Notes under the pieces: generated by a model
What the model saw: only the letters and a program-made list of their open reading frames with translations
What the model was told of the DNA's origin: nothing
Databases searched by the model: none
Program-made: the position numbers and the translations under genes
Shown here: positions 53,744 through 61,433 of the stretch, one piece after another
How positions within the stretch are numbered: position 1 is the first letter of the stretch
How the letters are laid out: each line of letters starts with the position of its first letter
Assembly (NCBI RefSeq): GCF_005222815.1
Contig: NZ_STGB01000002.1
Span: forward strand, 124,001 to 188,000
From: Roseomonas sp. AR75
Lineage (GTDB): Bacteria > Pseudomonadota > Alphaproteobacteria > Acetobacterales > Acetobacteraceae
DNA: 64,000 nt
Direction of reading: 5' to 3'

Positions 53744-54715
53744 ATGGACGCCTCCGCTGCGCTCGACACCGCGCGCCGGGCGCCGCGCATTGCCGTGCTG
53801 GTGCCCTGCTACAACGAGGAGGTCGCGATCCCCAAGGTGATCGCCGATTTCCGGGCCGCCCTGCCGGAAGCCACGATACACGTCTACGACAACAACAGCC
53901 GCGATCGCACGCGGGAGGTTGCCGCCGCCGCCGGCGCGGTGGTGCGGCGCGAGACGCAGCAGGGCAAGGGCCATGTGGTCCGCCGCATGTTCGCCGATGT
54001 CGAGGCGGATGTGTACGTGCTGGTGGATGGCGACGACACCTACGATGCCGGCTCCGCCCCCGCGATGGTCGCCATGCTGCTCGAGGAGCAGTTCGACATG
54101 GTGACCGGCGTGCGGGTGACCGATGCCGCGGCCGCCTACCGGCCGGGCCACCGCCTGGGCAACCGGGTGCTGACCGGCGTGGTGCGGCTGGTGTTCGGCG
54201 ACCGCATCACGGACATGCTTTCGGGCTACCGCGTGTTTTCCCGCCGCTTCGTGAAGTCCTTCCCGGCGCTGGCCGTGGGCTTCGAGACGGAGACGGAGTT
54301 CACCGTGCATGCGCTGGAGTTGCGCATGCCCGTGGGCGAGTTGCGTACCCGCTACAAGGAACGGCCGCCGGGCAGCCACTCCAAGCTCAGCACCTACCGC
54401 GACGGCTTCCGCATCCTGCGCACCATCGGCCTGCTCGTCCGGCGGGAGCGCCCGTTGCCCTTCTTCACCGGCGTGGCCGCCGTCTTCGCCATGTTCTCGC
54501 TGCTGCTGGCGGTGCCGGTGCTGCAGACCTGGTTCGACACCGGCCTCGTGCCGCGCCTGCCGACGGCGGTGCTCTCCATGGGGCTGATGCTGCTGTCCTT
54601 CCTGCTGCTGTCCTGCGGGCTGATCCTGGATACCGTCACCCGCGGCCGGCTGGAGGCGCGGCGGATCGCCTATCTCGCCATCCCGGCGCCGGGGCCCTTG
54701 CCGCCGGCGCGCTGA
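53744..54715 (+). CDS. Family 2 glycosyltransferase (polyprenyl-phosphate sugar synthase-like)
   Basis: The 323-aa protein has a GT2 domain (about 10-230) with AVLVPCYNEEVAIPKVIADF, the DXD motif in VLVDGDDTYDAGSAP and the acceptor loop HRLGNRVLTGVVRLVFGDRITDMLSGYRVFSRR, quoted only in part. Two C-terminal membrane spans (about 240-310) follow. These proteins attach a sugar to undecaprenyl phosphate (GtrB/DPM1-like). Pairing with GtrA supports a lipid-linked sugar for envelope glycosylation. The start is ATG 53744 with AGGA 8 nt upstream; GTG 53726 is in frame and possible. A third family member (glucosyltransferase GtrC type) is not seen. Confidence 0.87.
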   Translation: MDASAALDTARRAPRIAVLVPCYNEEVAIPKVIADFRAALPEATIHVYDNNSRDRTREVAAAAGAVVRRETQQGKGHVVRRMFADVEADVYVLVDGDDTYDAGSAPAMVAMLLEEQFDMVTGVRVTDAAAAYRPGHRLGNRVLTGVVRLVFGDRITDMLSGYRVFSRRFVKSFPALAVGFETETEFTVHALELRMPVGELRTRYKERPPGSHSKLSTYRDGFRILRTIGLLVRRERPLPFFTGVAAVFAMFSLLLAVPVLQTWFDTGLVPRLPTAVLSMGLMLLSFLLLSCGLILDTVTRGRLEARRIAYLAIPAPGPLPPAR

Positions 54716-54763
54716 ACACGGAACGCCGGGCGCTCCACGCGACCTTCCGGAATGGGAAGGCCG

Positions 54764-54815
54764 CGAAACGATGTCGCGACAAACGTCATGTTTCGTAAAG
54801 GTTTCTCCTGTTTCG
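54764..54815. promoter_or_regulatory. Possible operator: repeated GTTTCG / CGAAAC motifs upstream of the secretion cassette
   Basis: Direct copies of TGTTTCG lie at 54789-54795 and 54809-54815, 20 bp apart, or about two helical turns. An inverted CGAAAC sits at 54764-54769, and the palindrome GTCGCGAC at 54773-54780. This spacing is what a dimeric or cooperative regulator would contact. It lies just upstream of the proposed -35 box. No regulator is identified. Confidence 0.4.
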
Positions 54816-54832
54816 AGCCTTCATCCTTGATT

Positions 54833-54861
54833 TTGTTCCCTCCCCCCTGTCGTGCTACAAC
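54833..54861 (+). promoter_or_regulatory. Sigma-70-type promoter for the type I secretion operon
   Basis: TTGTTC (54833-54838) and TACAAC (54856-54861) are 17 bp apart in the least GC-rich part of this 232-bp gap, about 87 bp before the 173-aa protein start. It is a reasonable housekeeping-type promoter, but it is assigned by eye only. Confidence 0.4.
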
Positions 54862-54947
54862 CCCATCCACGCGCCGTTCATGTGCGGGGCGGCAGTCTGC
54901 ATCCTGCATCCTTCCAGTCCGACGGTCAGAAGAGCCCCAAGAACCCC

Positions 54948-55469
54948 ATGACGGCCACCGCCCCAGAAGCCAGCGGTGACACCGCCGACCGTCCCGCGGT
55001 CGCGCCGGTCGCCACGGCCCGCCTGAACCGTCTCGGCACGGTGCCCGGGCCGACGCCCGCGCCGGAGGGCGCGCCGCCATCCCTGCGGGATTTCCTGGGC
55101 AGCTTCCTCGGCAGCGAGGAGACCCGGCTGCGCGACCTGCTGGCGTTCGGCCTTGCGGTCCAGGCCGGCAAGCCGCCGGGGCCGGACGGGATCGACGCGC
55201 TGCGCCGCAAGGCCGATGCCGACCTGAACGACCACGCCTTCCGCCTGCTGCACAACCAGGTGGCGGAGATCCGCCGCCAGGCCGTGGAGGAGGAGGCCGC
55301 CCGCCAGCCCCGTCGCTTCGGCTTCTTCCGCGCGGTGCTGGCCAACCTCGTCGCCCTGGCCATCGCGGGGCTCGTCGTCCTGGCGCTCCTCGCCATGGAC
55401 CCGGGCCTGCCGGCCGAACTTGCCGGGCAGGCCGCACGGCTGCTCTCGACGATAAACGGGGGGGGCTGA
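54948..55469 (+). CDS. Membrane-anchored hypothetical protein in type I secretion locus, 173 aa
   Basis: The N-terminal half is proline- and alanine-rich and disordered (about 1-45). A helical segment follows (SLRDFLGSFLGSEETRLRDLL, then ALRRKADADLNDHAFRLLHN, QVAEIRRQAVEEEAARQ). A single membrane span lies near residues 125-150 (AVLANLVALAIAGLVVLALL) with a short C-terminal tail. It ends 5 bp before the ABC exporter gene, so it is the first gene of the operon. I do not recognise the family. A role as an accessory or regulator of the exporter is guessed from position and the membrane anchor. Confidence 0.72.
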   Translation: MTATAPEASGDTADRPAVAPVATARLNRLGTVPGPTPAPEGAPPSLRDFLGSFLGSEETRLRDLLAFGLAVQAGKPPGPDGIDALRRKADADLNDHAFRLLHNQVAEIRRQAVEEEAARQPRRFGFFRAVLANLVALAIAGLVVLALLAMDPGLPAELAGQAARLLSTINGGG

Positions 55470-55473
55470 CGCG

Positions 55474-57228
55474 ATGCTGCGCCCGATGCCGCTCAACATG
55501 CAGATGCCGGAGCGGACCGGCGAAACCGTGCTGTCCAAGGCCGTGGCCTCCTGCCGGCGGCACATCGCCGCGGTCGCGCTGTTCAGCGGCGTGGTCAACA
55601 TGCTGCAGCTCACCGTCTCGCTTTACATGATGCAGGTGTTCGACCGGGTGCTCTCCACCCGCAGCATGGACACGCTCTACTACCTGACCGCGATCGCGAT
55701 GTTCGCGCTGCTCGTCATGGCGGTGCTGGACGGGTTGCGCGGCCAGATCATGCAGCGCATCGCCGGCTGGGTGGAGGGCAAGGCCGCGCCCGAGGCCTTC
55801 CTGCGCGCCATCGAGAGCCAGCTCCGCAACCGGCCCTACCGGATGGAGGCGCTGCGCGACCTGTCGGTCTGCCGCAACTGGCTCGGCTCGCCCGCCTCGC
55901 TGACCCTGTTCGACGTGCCCTGGGTGCCGATCTTCCTGGCGGTGATCTTCCTGCTGCACCCGATGCTGGGCGCCATCGCCCTGGTGGGCGCCGTGCTGCT
56001 GTTCCTGCTCACGCTGACCAACGAGTGGGCGACGGGCGCGCTGGTGCGCCAGGCCTCCACCGGCGCGATGGCCAGCCAGCGCCGGGCGGAGAGCATGGTC
56101 CGCAACGCCGAGGTCATCGACAGCATGGGCATGGGCCCCGCGGTGCTGCAGCGCTGGCGAGAGGGGCTCTCGGCTTCCCTGCCGCCGCAGGAGCGCGCGG
56201 CGGACCGCGCGGCCTTCCTGCTCTCGATCACCCGGTTCTTCCGCCTGGCGGTGCAGGTCGCGGTGCTCGGCTACGGCGCCTACCTGGTGCTGGAACAGCA
56301 GCTGACCGCCGGCGCCTCCATCGCCGCCTCCATCATCATGGGCCGCGCGCTGGCGCCGGTGGAGCAGATGATCGGCGGCTGGAAGCAGCTGGTGCAGGCG
56401 CGCCAGGCGTATCGCCGCCTGCTCGGCTTCCTCTCCCTGCCGCGCATGCGCCCGCCGGGCATGGCGCTGCCCGAGCCGACCGGCCGGGTCGCCGCGGAGC
56501 GCGTGACCTTCGGCTTCCCCGGCCAGCCCGTGGCGATCATCAAGGGCGTGTCCTTCAACCTCGCCGCCGGGGAATCGCTGGCGGTCATCGGCCCCTCGGC
56601 GGCGGGCAAGACCACGATGATCCGGCTGCTGATCGGCACGCTCCAGCCTTCCGCCGGCACGGTGCGGCTCGACGGCGCCGACGTCTTCACCTGGATGCGC
56701 GAGGATTTCGGCAAGTATGTCGGATACCTGCCGCAGGATGTGGAGCTGTTCGACGGCACGGTGCTGCGCAACATCTCCCGCATGGCCGATGCCGACCCCG
56801 AGCTGGTGTTCGAGGCGGCGAAACTCGCCGGCTGCCACGAGATGATCCTGCGCCTGCCGCAGGGCTACGACACCGAGATCGGCGATGGCGGCCAGCACCT
56901 CTCGGGCGGCCAGCGCCAGCTCATCGGCCTGGCGCGCGCGATGTTCGGCAGCCCGAAGATGGTGGTGCTGGACGAGCCGAACTCGAACCTGGACGGCGAT
57001 GCCGAACAGGCGCTGATCCGGGGCCTCGAGGAGCTGAAGCGCCGCGGCGCGACGGTGATCCTGGTCTCCCACCGCCCGACCCTGGTGCAGGGCGTGGACA
57101 AGGTGCTGCTGATGCGCGACGGCGCGGTGGAGGCCTTCGGCCCGCGCGCCGAGGTGCTCAAGCGGCTGGTGCAGCAGCAGAGCCGGCCGGCTGAAGTGCC
57201 GGCCCGCGTCGAGGGTGGCGCCCGATGA
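55474..57228 (+). CDS. Type I secretion system ABC permease/ATPase, PrtD type
   Basis: The 584-aa protein is a fused half-transporter. The membrane domain (about 25-320) has six spans, including AVALFSGVVNMLQLTVSLYMMQV and AIFLAVIFLLHPMLGAIALV (approximate). The ATPase domain (about 345-575) has Walker A GPSAAGKTT, signature LSGGQRQLIGLARAM and Walker B MVVLDEPNSNLDGDAE. No C39 peptidase or C39-like domain precedes it, as in PrtD-type exporters of proteases, lipases and adhesins with C-terminal signals. The stop overlaps the HlyD-type gene by 4 nt. The cargo is not in the window. Confidence 0.93.
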   Translation: MLRPMPLNMQMPERTGETVLSKAVASCRRHIAAVALFSGVVNMLQLTVSLYMMQVFDRVLSTRSMDTLYYLTAIAMFALLVMAVLDGLRGQIMQRIAGWVEGKAAPEAFLRAIESQLRNRPYRMEALRDLSVCRNWLGSPASLTLFDVPWVPIFLAVIFLLHPMLGAIALVGAVLLFLLTLTNEWATGALVRQASTGAMASQRRAESMVRNAEVIDSMGMGPAVLQRWREGLSASLPPQERAADRAAFLLSITRFFRLAVQVAVLGYGAYLVLEQQLTAGASIAASIIMGRALAPVEQMIGGWKQLVQARQAYRRLLGFLSLPRMRPPGMALPEPTGRVAAERVTFGFPGQPVAIIKGVSFNLAAGESLAVIGPSAAGKTTMIRLLIGTLQPSAGTVRLDGADVFTWMREDFGKYVGYLPQDVELFDGTVLRNISRMADADPELVFEAAKLAGCHEMILRLPQGYDTEIGDGGQHLSGGQRQLIGLARAMFGSPKMVVLDEPNSNLDGDAEQALIRGLEELKRRGATVILVSHRPTLVQGVDKVLLMRDGAVEAFGPRAEVLKRLVQQQSRPAEVPARVEGGAR

Positions 57229-58613
57229 ACCAGATGACGCTGCCCCGCAACGCCGCGCCGGCGCCCATCCCGGCAGGCGGCCCGCCCGCGCTCTGGCAGC
57301 CCAAGGACGAGCCGCTGATCCTCGATGCGCCGAAGCCGCGCACCGGCATGCCGGTGATGATCGGCTCGATCATCGTGCTGCTCTTCGTCGTCGGGCTCGG
57401 AAGCTGGGCCGCCTTCACGCCCCTGGCCGAGGCGGCGATCGCGCCGGGCGTGCTGAAGGTGGAAGGCACGCGCCGCACCATCCAGCATTTCGAGGGCGGC
57501 ATCGTCCGCGAGATCCTGGTGCGCGACGGCGACGAGGTCCGGCGCGGCCAGGTGCTGATGAAGCTGGAACAGCCCCAGGCCCAGCAGCAGACCGAGACGC
57601 TGCGCAGCCAGCGCTGGGCGCTGCTGGCGCAGGATGCGCGGCTGGTGGCCGAGCAGAACGGCGCCGAGCAGATCACCTTCCCGCCGGAGCTGATGGATGC
57701 CCCGGCGGCGCGCGCGCAGGATTCGCTGGTCGGCCAGCGCACCCTGTTCGAGGCCCGCCGCGTCGCGCTGCAGAGCCAGCTCAACGTGCTGGAGGCCCGG
57801 GTGGACCAGTTCCAGGCGCAGATCCGCTCCGCCGAAGCGCAGCGCGAAGCGCAGGAACGCGCCCTGGTGCTGCTGCGCGCAGAGGAGAGCAACACCGCCC
57901 GCCTGCTCAGCCAGGGCCTGGCGCGACTGCCGCAATTGCTGGCCATCCAGCGCCAGGTCGCGTCCTCGGAGGGCAACATCTCCGACCTGCGCAACCAGGT
58001 GGAGCGCAGCAACGCCCAGATCGCCGAGGCGCAGCGCGAGATGCTCCGCCTGCGCGACCAGCGCGCGCAGGAGGTCTCGGCCGAGCTGCGCGAGGTCCGC
58101 GTCAAGCTGGCCGAGGCCGAGGAACGGCTGCGCGCCGCGGAGGACGTCTCGACCCGGCTCGAGATCACCGCGCCGGAGGCCGGCACGGTGCTGAACCTGC
58201 GCGTCTTCACCGTCGGCGCCGTGATCCGCCCCGGCGACCCGGTGATGGACCTGGTGCCGCGCGAGGACCGCATCGTCGCCGAGGTGAATGTCCAGCCGAA
58301 CGACATCGAGGTGGTGCATCCCGGCCTGGTGGCGGAGGTCCGCCTGCCTGCCTTCAAGCAGCGGCTGGTGCCCTACCTGCACGGCCACGTGATCTTCGTC
58401 GCCTCCGACGTCACGCAGGACGAGCGGCGCGGCATCGCCTACTACAAGGTCAACATCGAGATCGACCAGAGCCAGCTTGCGGCGCTGAACGGCGTGCAGC
58501 TTCGACCGGGCATGATGGTGGAGGCGCAGATCCAGACCGGCGAGCGATCCTTCGCGCGCTATCTTCTGCAGCCGGTCTTCGACAGCTTCCACCGCGCCTT
58601 CCGCGAGCAGTAG
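57225..58613 (+). CDS. Type I secretion periplasmic adaptor, HlyD/PrtE family
   Basis: The 462-aa adaptor has one N-terminal membrane span (about 48-70; VMIGSIIVLLFVVGLGSWAAF). A lipoyl/barrel-sandwich segment follows (FEGGIVREILVRDGDEVRRG), then a long alpha-helical hairpin (about 125-315) and the C-terminal beta-barrel with NVQPNDIEVVHPGLVAEVRL. The end, RYLLQPVFDSFHRAFREQ, is typical of the family. It bridges the inner-membrane ABC exporter and an outer-membrane TolC-like channel, which is not in this window. It is coupled to the exporter gene (ATGA). Confidence 0.93.
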   Translation: MNQMTLPRNAAPAPIPAGGPPALWQPKDEPLILDAPKPRTGMPVMIGSIIVLLFVVGLGSWAAFTPLAEAAIAPGVLKVEGTRRTIQHFEGGIVREILVRDGDEVRRGQVLMKLEQPQAQQQTETLRSQRWALLAQDARLVAEQNGAEQITFPPELMDAPAARAQDSLVGQRTLFEARRVALQSQLNVLEARVDQFQAQIRSAEAQREAQERALVLLRAEESNTARLLSQGLARLPQLLAIQRQVASSEGNISDLRNQVERSNAQIAEAQREMLRLRDQRAQEVSAELREVRVKLAEAEERLRAAEDVSTRLEITAPEAGTVLNLRVFTVGAVIRPGDPVMDLVPREDRIVAEVNVQPNDIEVVHPGLVAEVRLPAFKQRLVPYLHGHVIFVASDVTQDERRGIAYYKVNIEIDQSQLAALNGVQLRPGMMVEAQIQTGERSFARYLLQPVFDSFHRAFREQ

Positions 58614-58695
58614 AAGCCGCACCCGGCCCGAAGCGCGCCGCCGCCGCGGCGCGCGGCCGCGTCACCTCTCCACCATCCACGACAGGACCATCCCC

Positions 58696-59007
58696 ATGGC
58701 TGCCAGCCCCATCATCTTCGGCGACGGCGTGCTCGATGTGCACATCGCCAACGGCGTCGCGCGCCTGACCTTCGGCGCGGCCACGGCGCAGAAGGACGCG
58801 AAGCCCGAGCCTTCGGGCACGCTGGTTGTTCCCGTGGTGCAGTTGCCCGCCCTGGCGCGGGTGATGGTCGAGGTGACGAAGCAGGTGGAGCAGCGCGCGA
58901 AGGAGGCGATGGCCCAGGCGCAGAACCAGGCCAAGGCCGCCCCCGCCGAGGCCCCGGCCACCGCCGGCACCGACCAGGTCACCGGCGCCTTCCGCTTCAA
59001 CGGCTAG
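58696..59007 (+). CDS. Small hypothetical protein after the type I secretion genes, 103 aa
   Basis: This soluble protein has a short beta-rich first half (IIFGDGVLDVHIANGVARLT) and an amphipathic helix VMVEVTKQVEQRAKEAMAQA, then a low-complexity Ala/Pro tail and TGAFRFNG. The alternation of R-x-x-FG and the LPALARV helix vaguely recalls the DUF3467 fold, but I cannot confirm this. It starts 82 bp after the adaptor gene on the same strand, and its own stop codon lies inside a long palindrome. It could be a cargo-associated or chaperone-like accessory protein. That is inference. Confidence 0.65.
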   Translation: MAASPIIFGDGVLDVHIANGVARLTFGAATAQKDAKPEPSGTLVVPVVQLPALARVMVEVTKQVEQRAKEAMAQAQNQAKAAPAEAPATAGTDQVTGAFRFNG

Positions 59008-59055
59008 AGCACGTTCCGATCGACTGGAATCAGTCGATCGGAAGGTCGTGCTCTA
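59005..59055. repeat. Long palindrome 1 (TAGAGCACG...CGTGCTCTA)
   Basis: The outer arms TAGAGCACG (59005-59013) and CGTGCTCTA (59047-59055) are perfect. Inside, CCGATCGACTG and CAGTCGATCGG pair perfectly around GAAT. The element begins on the stop codon of the 103-aa gene. It has the shape of dispersed REP-like elements common in alphaproteobacteria. Confidence 0.75.
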
Positions 59056-59068
59056 GGAAACGCGATTC

Positions 59069-59132
59069 TAGAGCAGCTTATGCCCGTTCGGCGGAACCGT
59101 GGAGCGGTTCCACTCGAACGGGCGCTGCTCTA
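59069..59132. repeat. Long palindrome 2 (TAGAGCAGC...GCTGCTCTA)
   Basis: The outer arms TAGAGCAGC and GCTGCTCTA are perfect. Nested inside are GCCCGTTCG with CGAACGGGC and GAACCG with CGGTTC. It shares the TAGAGCA / GCTCTA ends with palindrome 1, 13 bp upstream, but has a different core. The two are therefore a tandem pair of one repeat architecture. Confidence 0.75.
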
Positions 59133-59141
59133 GGAGGCTCG

Positions 59142-59165
59142 CCCTCCCCTGCTTGCGAGGGAGGG
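59142..59165. terminator. GC hairpin repeat between the secretion cassette and galE
   Basis: CCCTCCCCTGC (59142-59152) pairs imperfectly with GCGAGGGAGGG (59155-59165). Its left arm is identical to that of the element at 10405-10415. It lies between converging genes (secretion cassette and galE), as do the other two copies. Confidence 0.5.
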
Positions 59166-59175
59166 TGCTTCGGCG

Positions 59176-60165
59176 TCACCCCGCCGCATATCCCTGCGGA
59201 TGCGCCGCGTGCCAGGCCCAGGCGGTGCGCACGATATCGTCCAGCGCCGGAAAGCGCGGCGTCCAGCCCGTCTCCTGCCGCAGCCGCGCGGAGGACGCGA
59301 CCAGCGCCGCCGGATCGCCGGCGCGCCGGGGGCCGTATGAATGCGGCACCGTCCGCCCGCCGACGCGTTCCACCGCCTCCAGCACCTGCCGCACCGAGTA
59401 GCCCGTGCCGTTGCCGAGGTTGTAGCGGACGGATCGCGTCTCGAGCACCTCGAGCGCGCGCAGATGCGCCTCGGCCAGGTCCGTCACATGGACATAGTCG
59501 CGGATGCAGGTGCCATCGGGCGTCTCGTAATCGGCGCCGAACACGGTCAGCGCCGGGCGTAGCCCCATCGCCGCGCCGATCGCCAGCGGGATCAGATGGG
59601 TCTCGGGATCGTGGTCCTCGCCCGCGCGTCCCTGCGGATCGGCGCCGGCGGCGTTGAAGTAGCGCAGCGCGGCGAAGCGGAGGCCATGCACCGTCTCCGC
59701 CCAGGCCAGCGCACGTTCGCAGAGCAGCTTGCTCTCGCCATAGGCCGAGGCGGGTTCCAGCCGCTGCGCCTCGTCGATCGGGATGCGCTCGGGGAAGCCG
59801 AACAGCGCGGCGGTGGAGGACAGCACGAATTTCCGGCAGCCCGCCTTGGCCGCGGCACCCGCCACGGTGGTCACGCCGGCCACGTTCTCGCCGATGTAGC
59901 GCATCGGATCGCGCATGCTGTCGCCCACCAGGGAGAGCGCGGCGAAATGCAGCACCGCCTCGAACGGGCCGCTGGCGAAGGCGGCTGCCACCAGGTCGCG
60001 ATCGTCGCAGCGCCCTTCGATCAGCGTCGCCCCCGCGGGCACCGCGGCCCGATGGCCCTTGGACAGGTCGTCGAGCACCACGACCTCGTCGCCGCGGTCG
60101 AGCAGCGCCAGCACGGTATGGCTGCCCACATAGCCGGCCCCGCCGGTCACCAGGAAACGCGCCAA
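59176..60165 (-). CDS. galE: UDP-glucose 4-epimerase
   Basis: The 329-aa short-chain-dehydrogenase-type enzyme has the NAD motif FLVTGGAGYVGSHT at residues 4-17 and the DDLSKGHRAAVPAG block. The Tyr-Lys catalytic pair is in SAYGESKLLCE, with the Ser/Thr in VLSSTAALFG. The C-terminal sugar-site segment is RYNLGNGTGYSVRQVLEAVE. It interconverts UDP-glucose and UDP-galactose (or the N-acetyl forms) for envelope polysaccharide. It converges on the secretion cassette and is divergent from mepA, 135 bp away. Confidence 0.94.
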   Translation of the reverse strand: MARFLVTGGAGYVGSHTVLALLDRGDEVVVLDDLSKGHRAAVPAGATLIEGRCDDRDLVAAAFASGPFEAVLHFAALSLVGDSMRDPMRYIGENVAGVTTVAGAAAKAGCRKFVLSSTAALFGFPERIPIDEAQRLEPASAYGESKLLCERALAWAETVHGLRFAALRYFNAAGADPQGRAGEDHDPETHLIPLAIGAAMGLRPALTVFGADYETPDGTCIRDYVHVTDLAEAHLRALEVLETRSVRYNLGNGTGYSVRQVLEAVERVGGRTVPHSYGPRRAGDPAALVASSARLRQETGWTPRFPALDDIVRTAWAWHAAHPQGYAAG

Positions 60166-60300
60166 GCAGACTTCTCCCAGGAGATTCCGCCCGAGCGAAA
60201 GCAGGCGGCAGGCGGAAGTTCACGCACAGCACTGTGGCTGCCGCAAGGCGAGGCCGGGCCCGGCTTCGCGCCACCCCCCGGCCTGGACTATCCCTGGCCG

Positions 60301-61194
60301 ATGCGCACGCAGCTTCGAAGGCGGATCGGACGTGGCGCGGGGCTTTCGGCCCTGCTGGGGATGCTCCTCGCGGCGGCGTCCGCGGGCGCGGCGGAGGGGC
60401 CGGTGGCCCGTGCCGCGGACTGGGCGGCGCGCTCCTTCCCCACCGAAGGCCCCGCCCGCGCGATCGGCAGCACCTCGCTCGGCTGCATCGCGGGCGCGGT
60501 GGCGCTGCCGGCGGAAGGGCCGGGCTGGCAGGCCATCCGGCTCTCGCGCAACCGCAACTGGGGGCACCCTGCCACCATCGCGCTCGTCGCGCATGTCGCC
60601 GGACGGGCCCGAGATGCCGGCCTGCCGGATCTCTGGATCGGCGATCTCGGCCAGCCCCGCGGCGGGCCGCTGCCCTGGGGGCATGCCAGCCACCAATCCG
60701 GCCTGGACGCCGACATCTGGCTCGACCTTCGTCCCAAGCCGCTGGTCCCGGCCGCGCGGCGGGAGGAGCTTTCGATCCCCTCCCTCGTGCTGCCGGATGG
60801 CAGCGGGGTGGATCCCGCGCGCTGGACCGCACGCCATGCGACGCTGATCCGCATCGCGGCGGAGGCGCCGGGGCTCGACCGATTGCTGGTGAACCCCGCG
60901 ATCAAGCTGCGGCTCTGCCAGGACCACCGTGGCGAGGCGTGGCTGCGCCGGGTGCGGCCCTGGCGCGGGCATGACAGCCACATGCATCTGCGCCTGCGCT
61001 GCCCTGCCGGCAGCCCGGAATGCCGCGACATCGCACCGCCGCCCCCGGGCGATGGCTGCGACTCGACACTGGACTGGTGGTTCAGCGCCGAGGCACGCCG
61101 GCCCCCGCCCCGCCCCGCCCAGCCCGGTCCGCCGCCGCGGCTGCCGAGCGCCTGCGCCGCGGTGCTGGCCGCCCCGGATATGCCCGCCAGATAG
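60301..61194 (+). CDS. mepA: Penicillin-insensitive murein endopeptidase, MepA-like
   Basis: The 297-aa precursor has a signal peptide (about 1-31, cleaved near AGA-AE), so it acts in the periplasm. The M74 (LAS) zinc-site motifs are GHASHQSGLDADIWL at residues 127-141 (His128, Asp135/137 region) and RGHDSHMHLRL at about 222-232 (His227 and His229). Cysteines at 62, 206 and later resemble the disulfides of E. coli MepA. It cleaves D-Ala-meso-DAP cross-links. The C-terminal 40 residues are proline-rich and variable. A longer open frame upstream is spurious. Confidence 0.92.
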   Translation: MRTQLRRRIGRGAGLSALLGMLLAAASAGAAEGPVARAADWAARSFPTEGPARAIGSTSLGCIAGAVALPAEGPGWQAIRLSRNRNWGHPATIALVAHVAGRARDAGLPDLWIGDLGQPRGGPLPWGHASHQSGLDADIWLDLRPKPLVPAARREELSIPSLVLPDGSGVDPARWTARHATLIRIAAEAPGLDRLLVNPAIKLRLCQDHRGEAWLRRVRPWRGHDSHMHLRLRCPAGSPECRDIAPPPPGDGCDSTLDWWFSAEARRPPPRPAQPGPPPRLPSACAAVLAAPDMPAR

Positions 61195-61433
61195 GCATTC
61201 AGCGCATCGAAAGGGCAGCCCCGCCGCTGCTGCTGCGCTGCGGCAAGGGCTTGGCCGTTGGCGCGCGTCTTGCGTGGCCCTGCCCCCGTGACGCACATCT
61301 GGGGGCGTCTGGAGCAGATCGCGGACGGCCGGATCCGGCCGGGAGCGTGAATCTGCTCCACAAACAAACGGCTGGAGTCGTCGCCGCGAGCGCATGCGAG
61401 CGGCAGCGGCGGCCGGCCCGGGCAGGGGGCATA
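61195..61433. other. Intergenic region upstream of the ABC ATPase gene
   Basis: This 239-bp gap holds a nested palindrome (61311-61359) and AGGGGG, the ribosome site 6 nt before the ATPase start. I see no small gene in it. Confidence 0.45.
61311..61359. repeat. Nested palindrome before the ABC transporter genes
   Basis: The outer arms GGAGCAGAT (61311-61319) and ATCTGCTCC (61351-61359) are perfect. The 16-bp palindrome CGGCCGGATCCGGCCG (61326-61341) lies between them. It could be an operator, an attenuator or another REP-type repeat. It shares the GAGCAG core with the palindromes near 59.1 kb. Confidence 0.55.

Noticed and set aside
59005..59132. Insertion-sequence ends
   Set aside because: There is no transposase frame between or beside the palindromes and no flanking target duplication was seen. 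REP-like repeats fit better.
61195..61433. A riboswitch (TPP type) ahead of the SsuB/TauB-like ATPase
   Set aside because: The conserved TPP core sequences are absent. The region is explained by nested palindromes instead.
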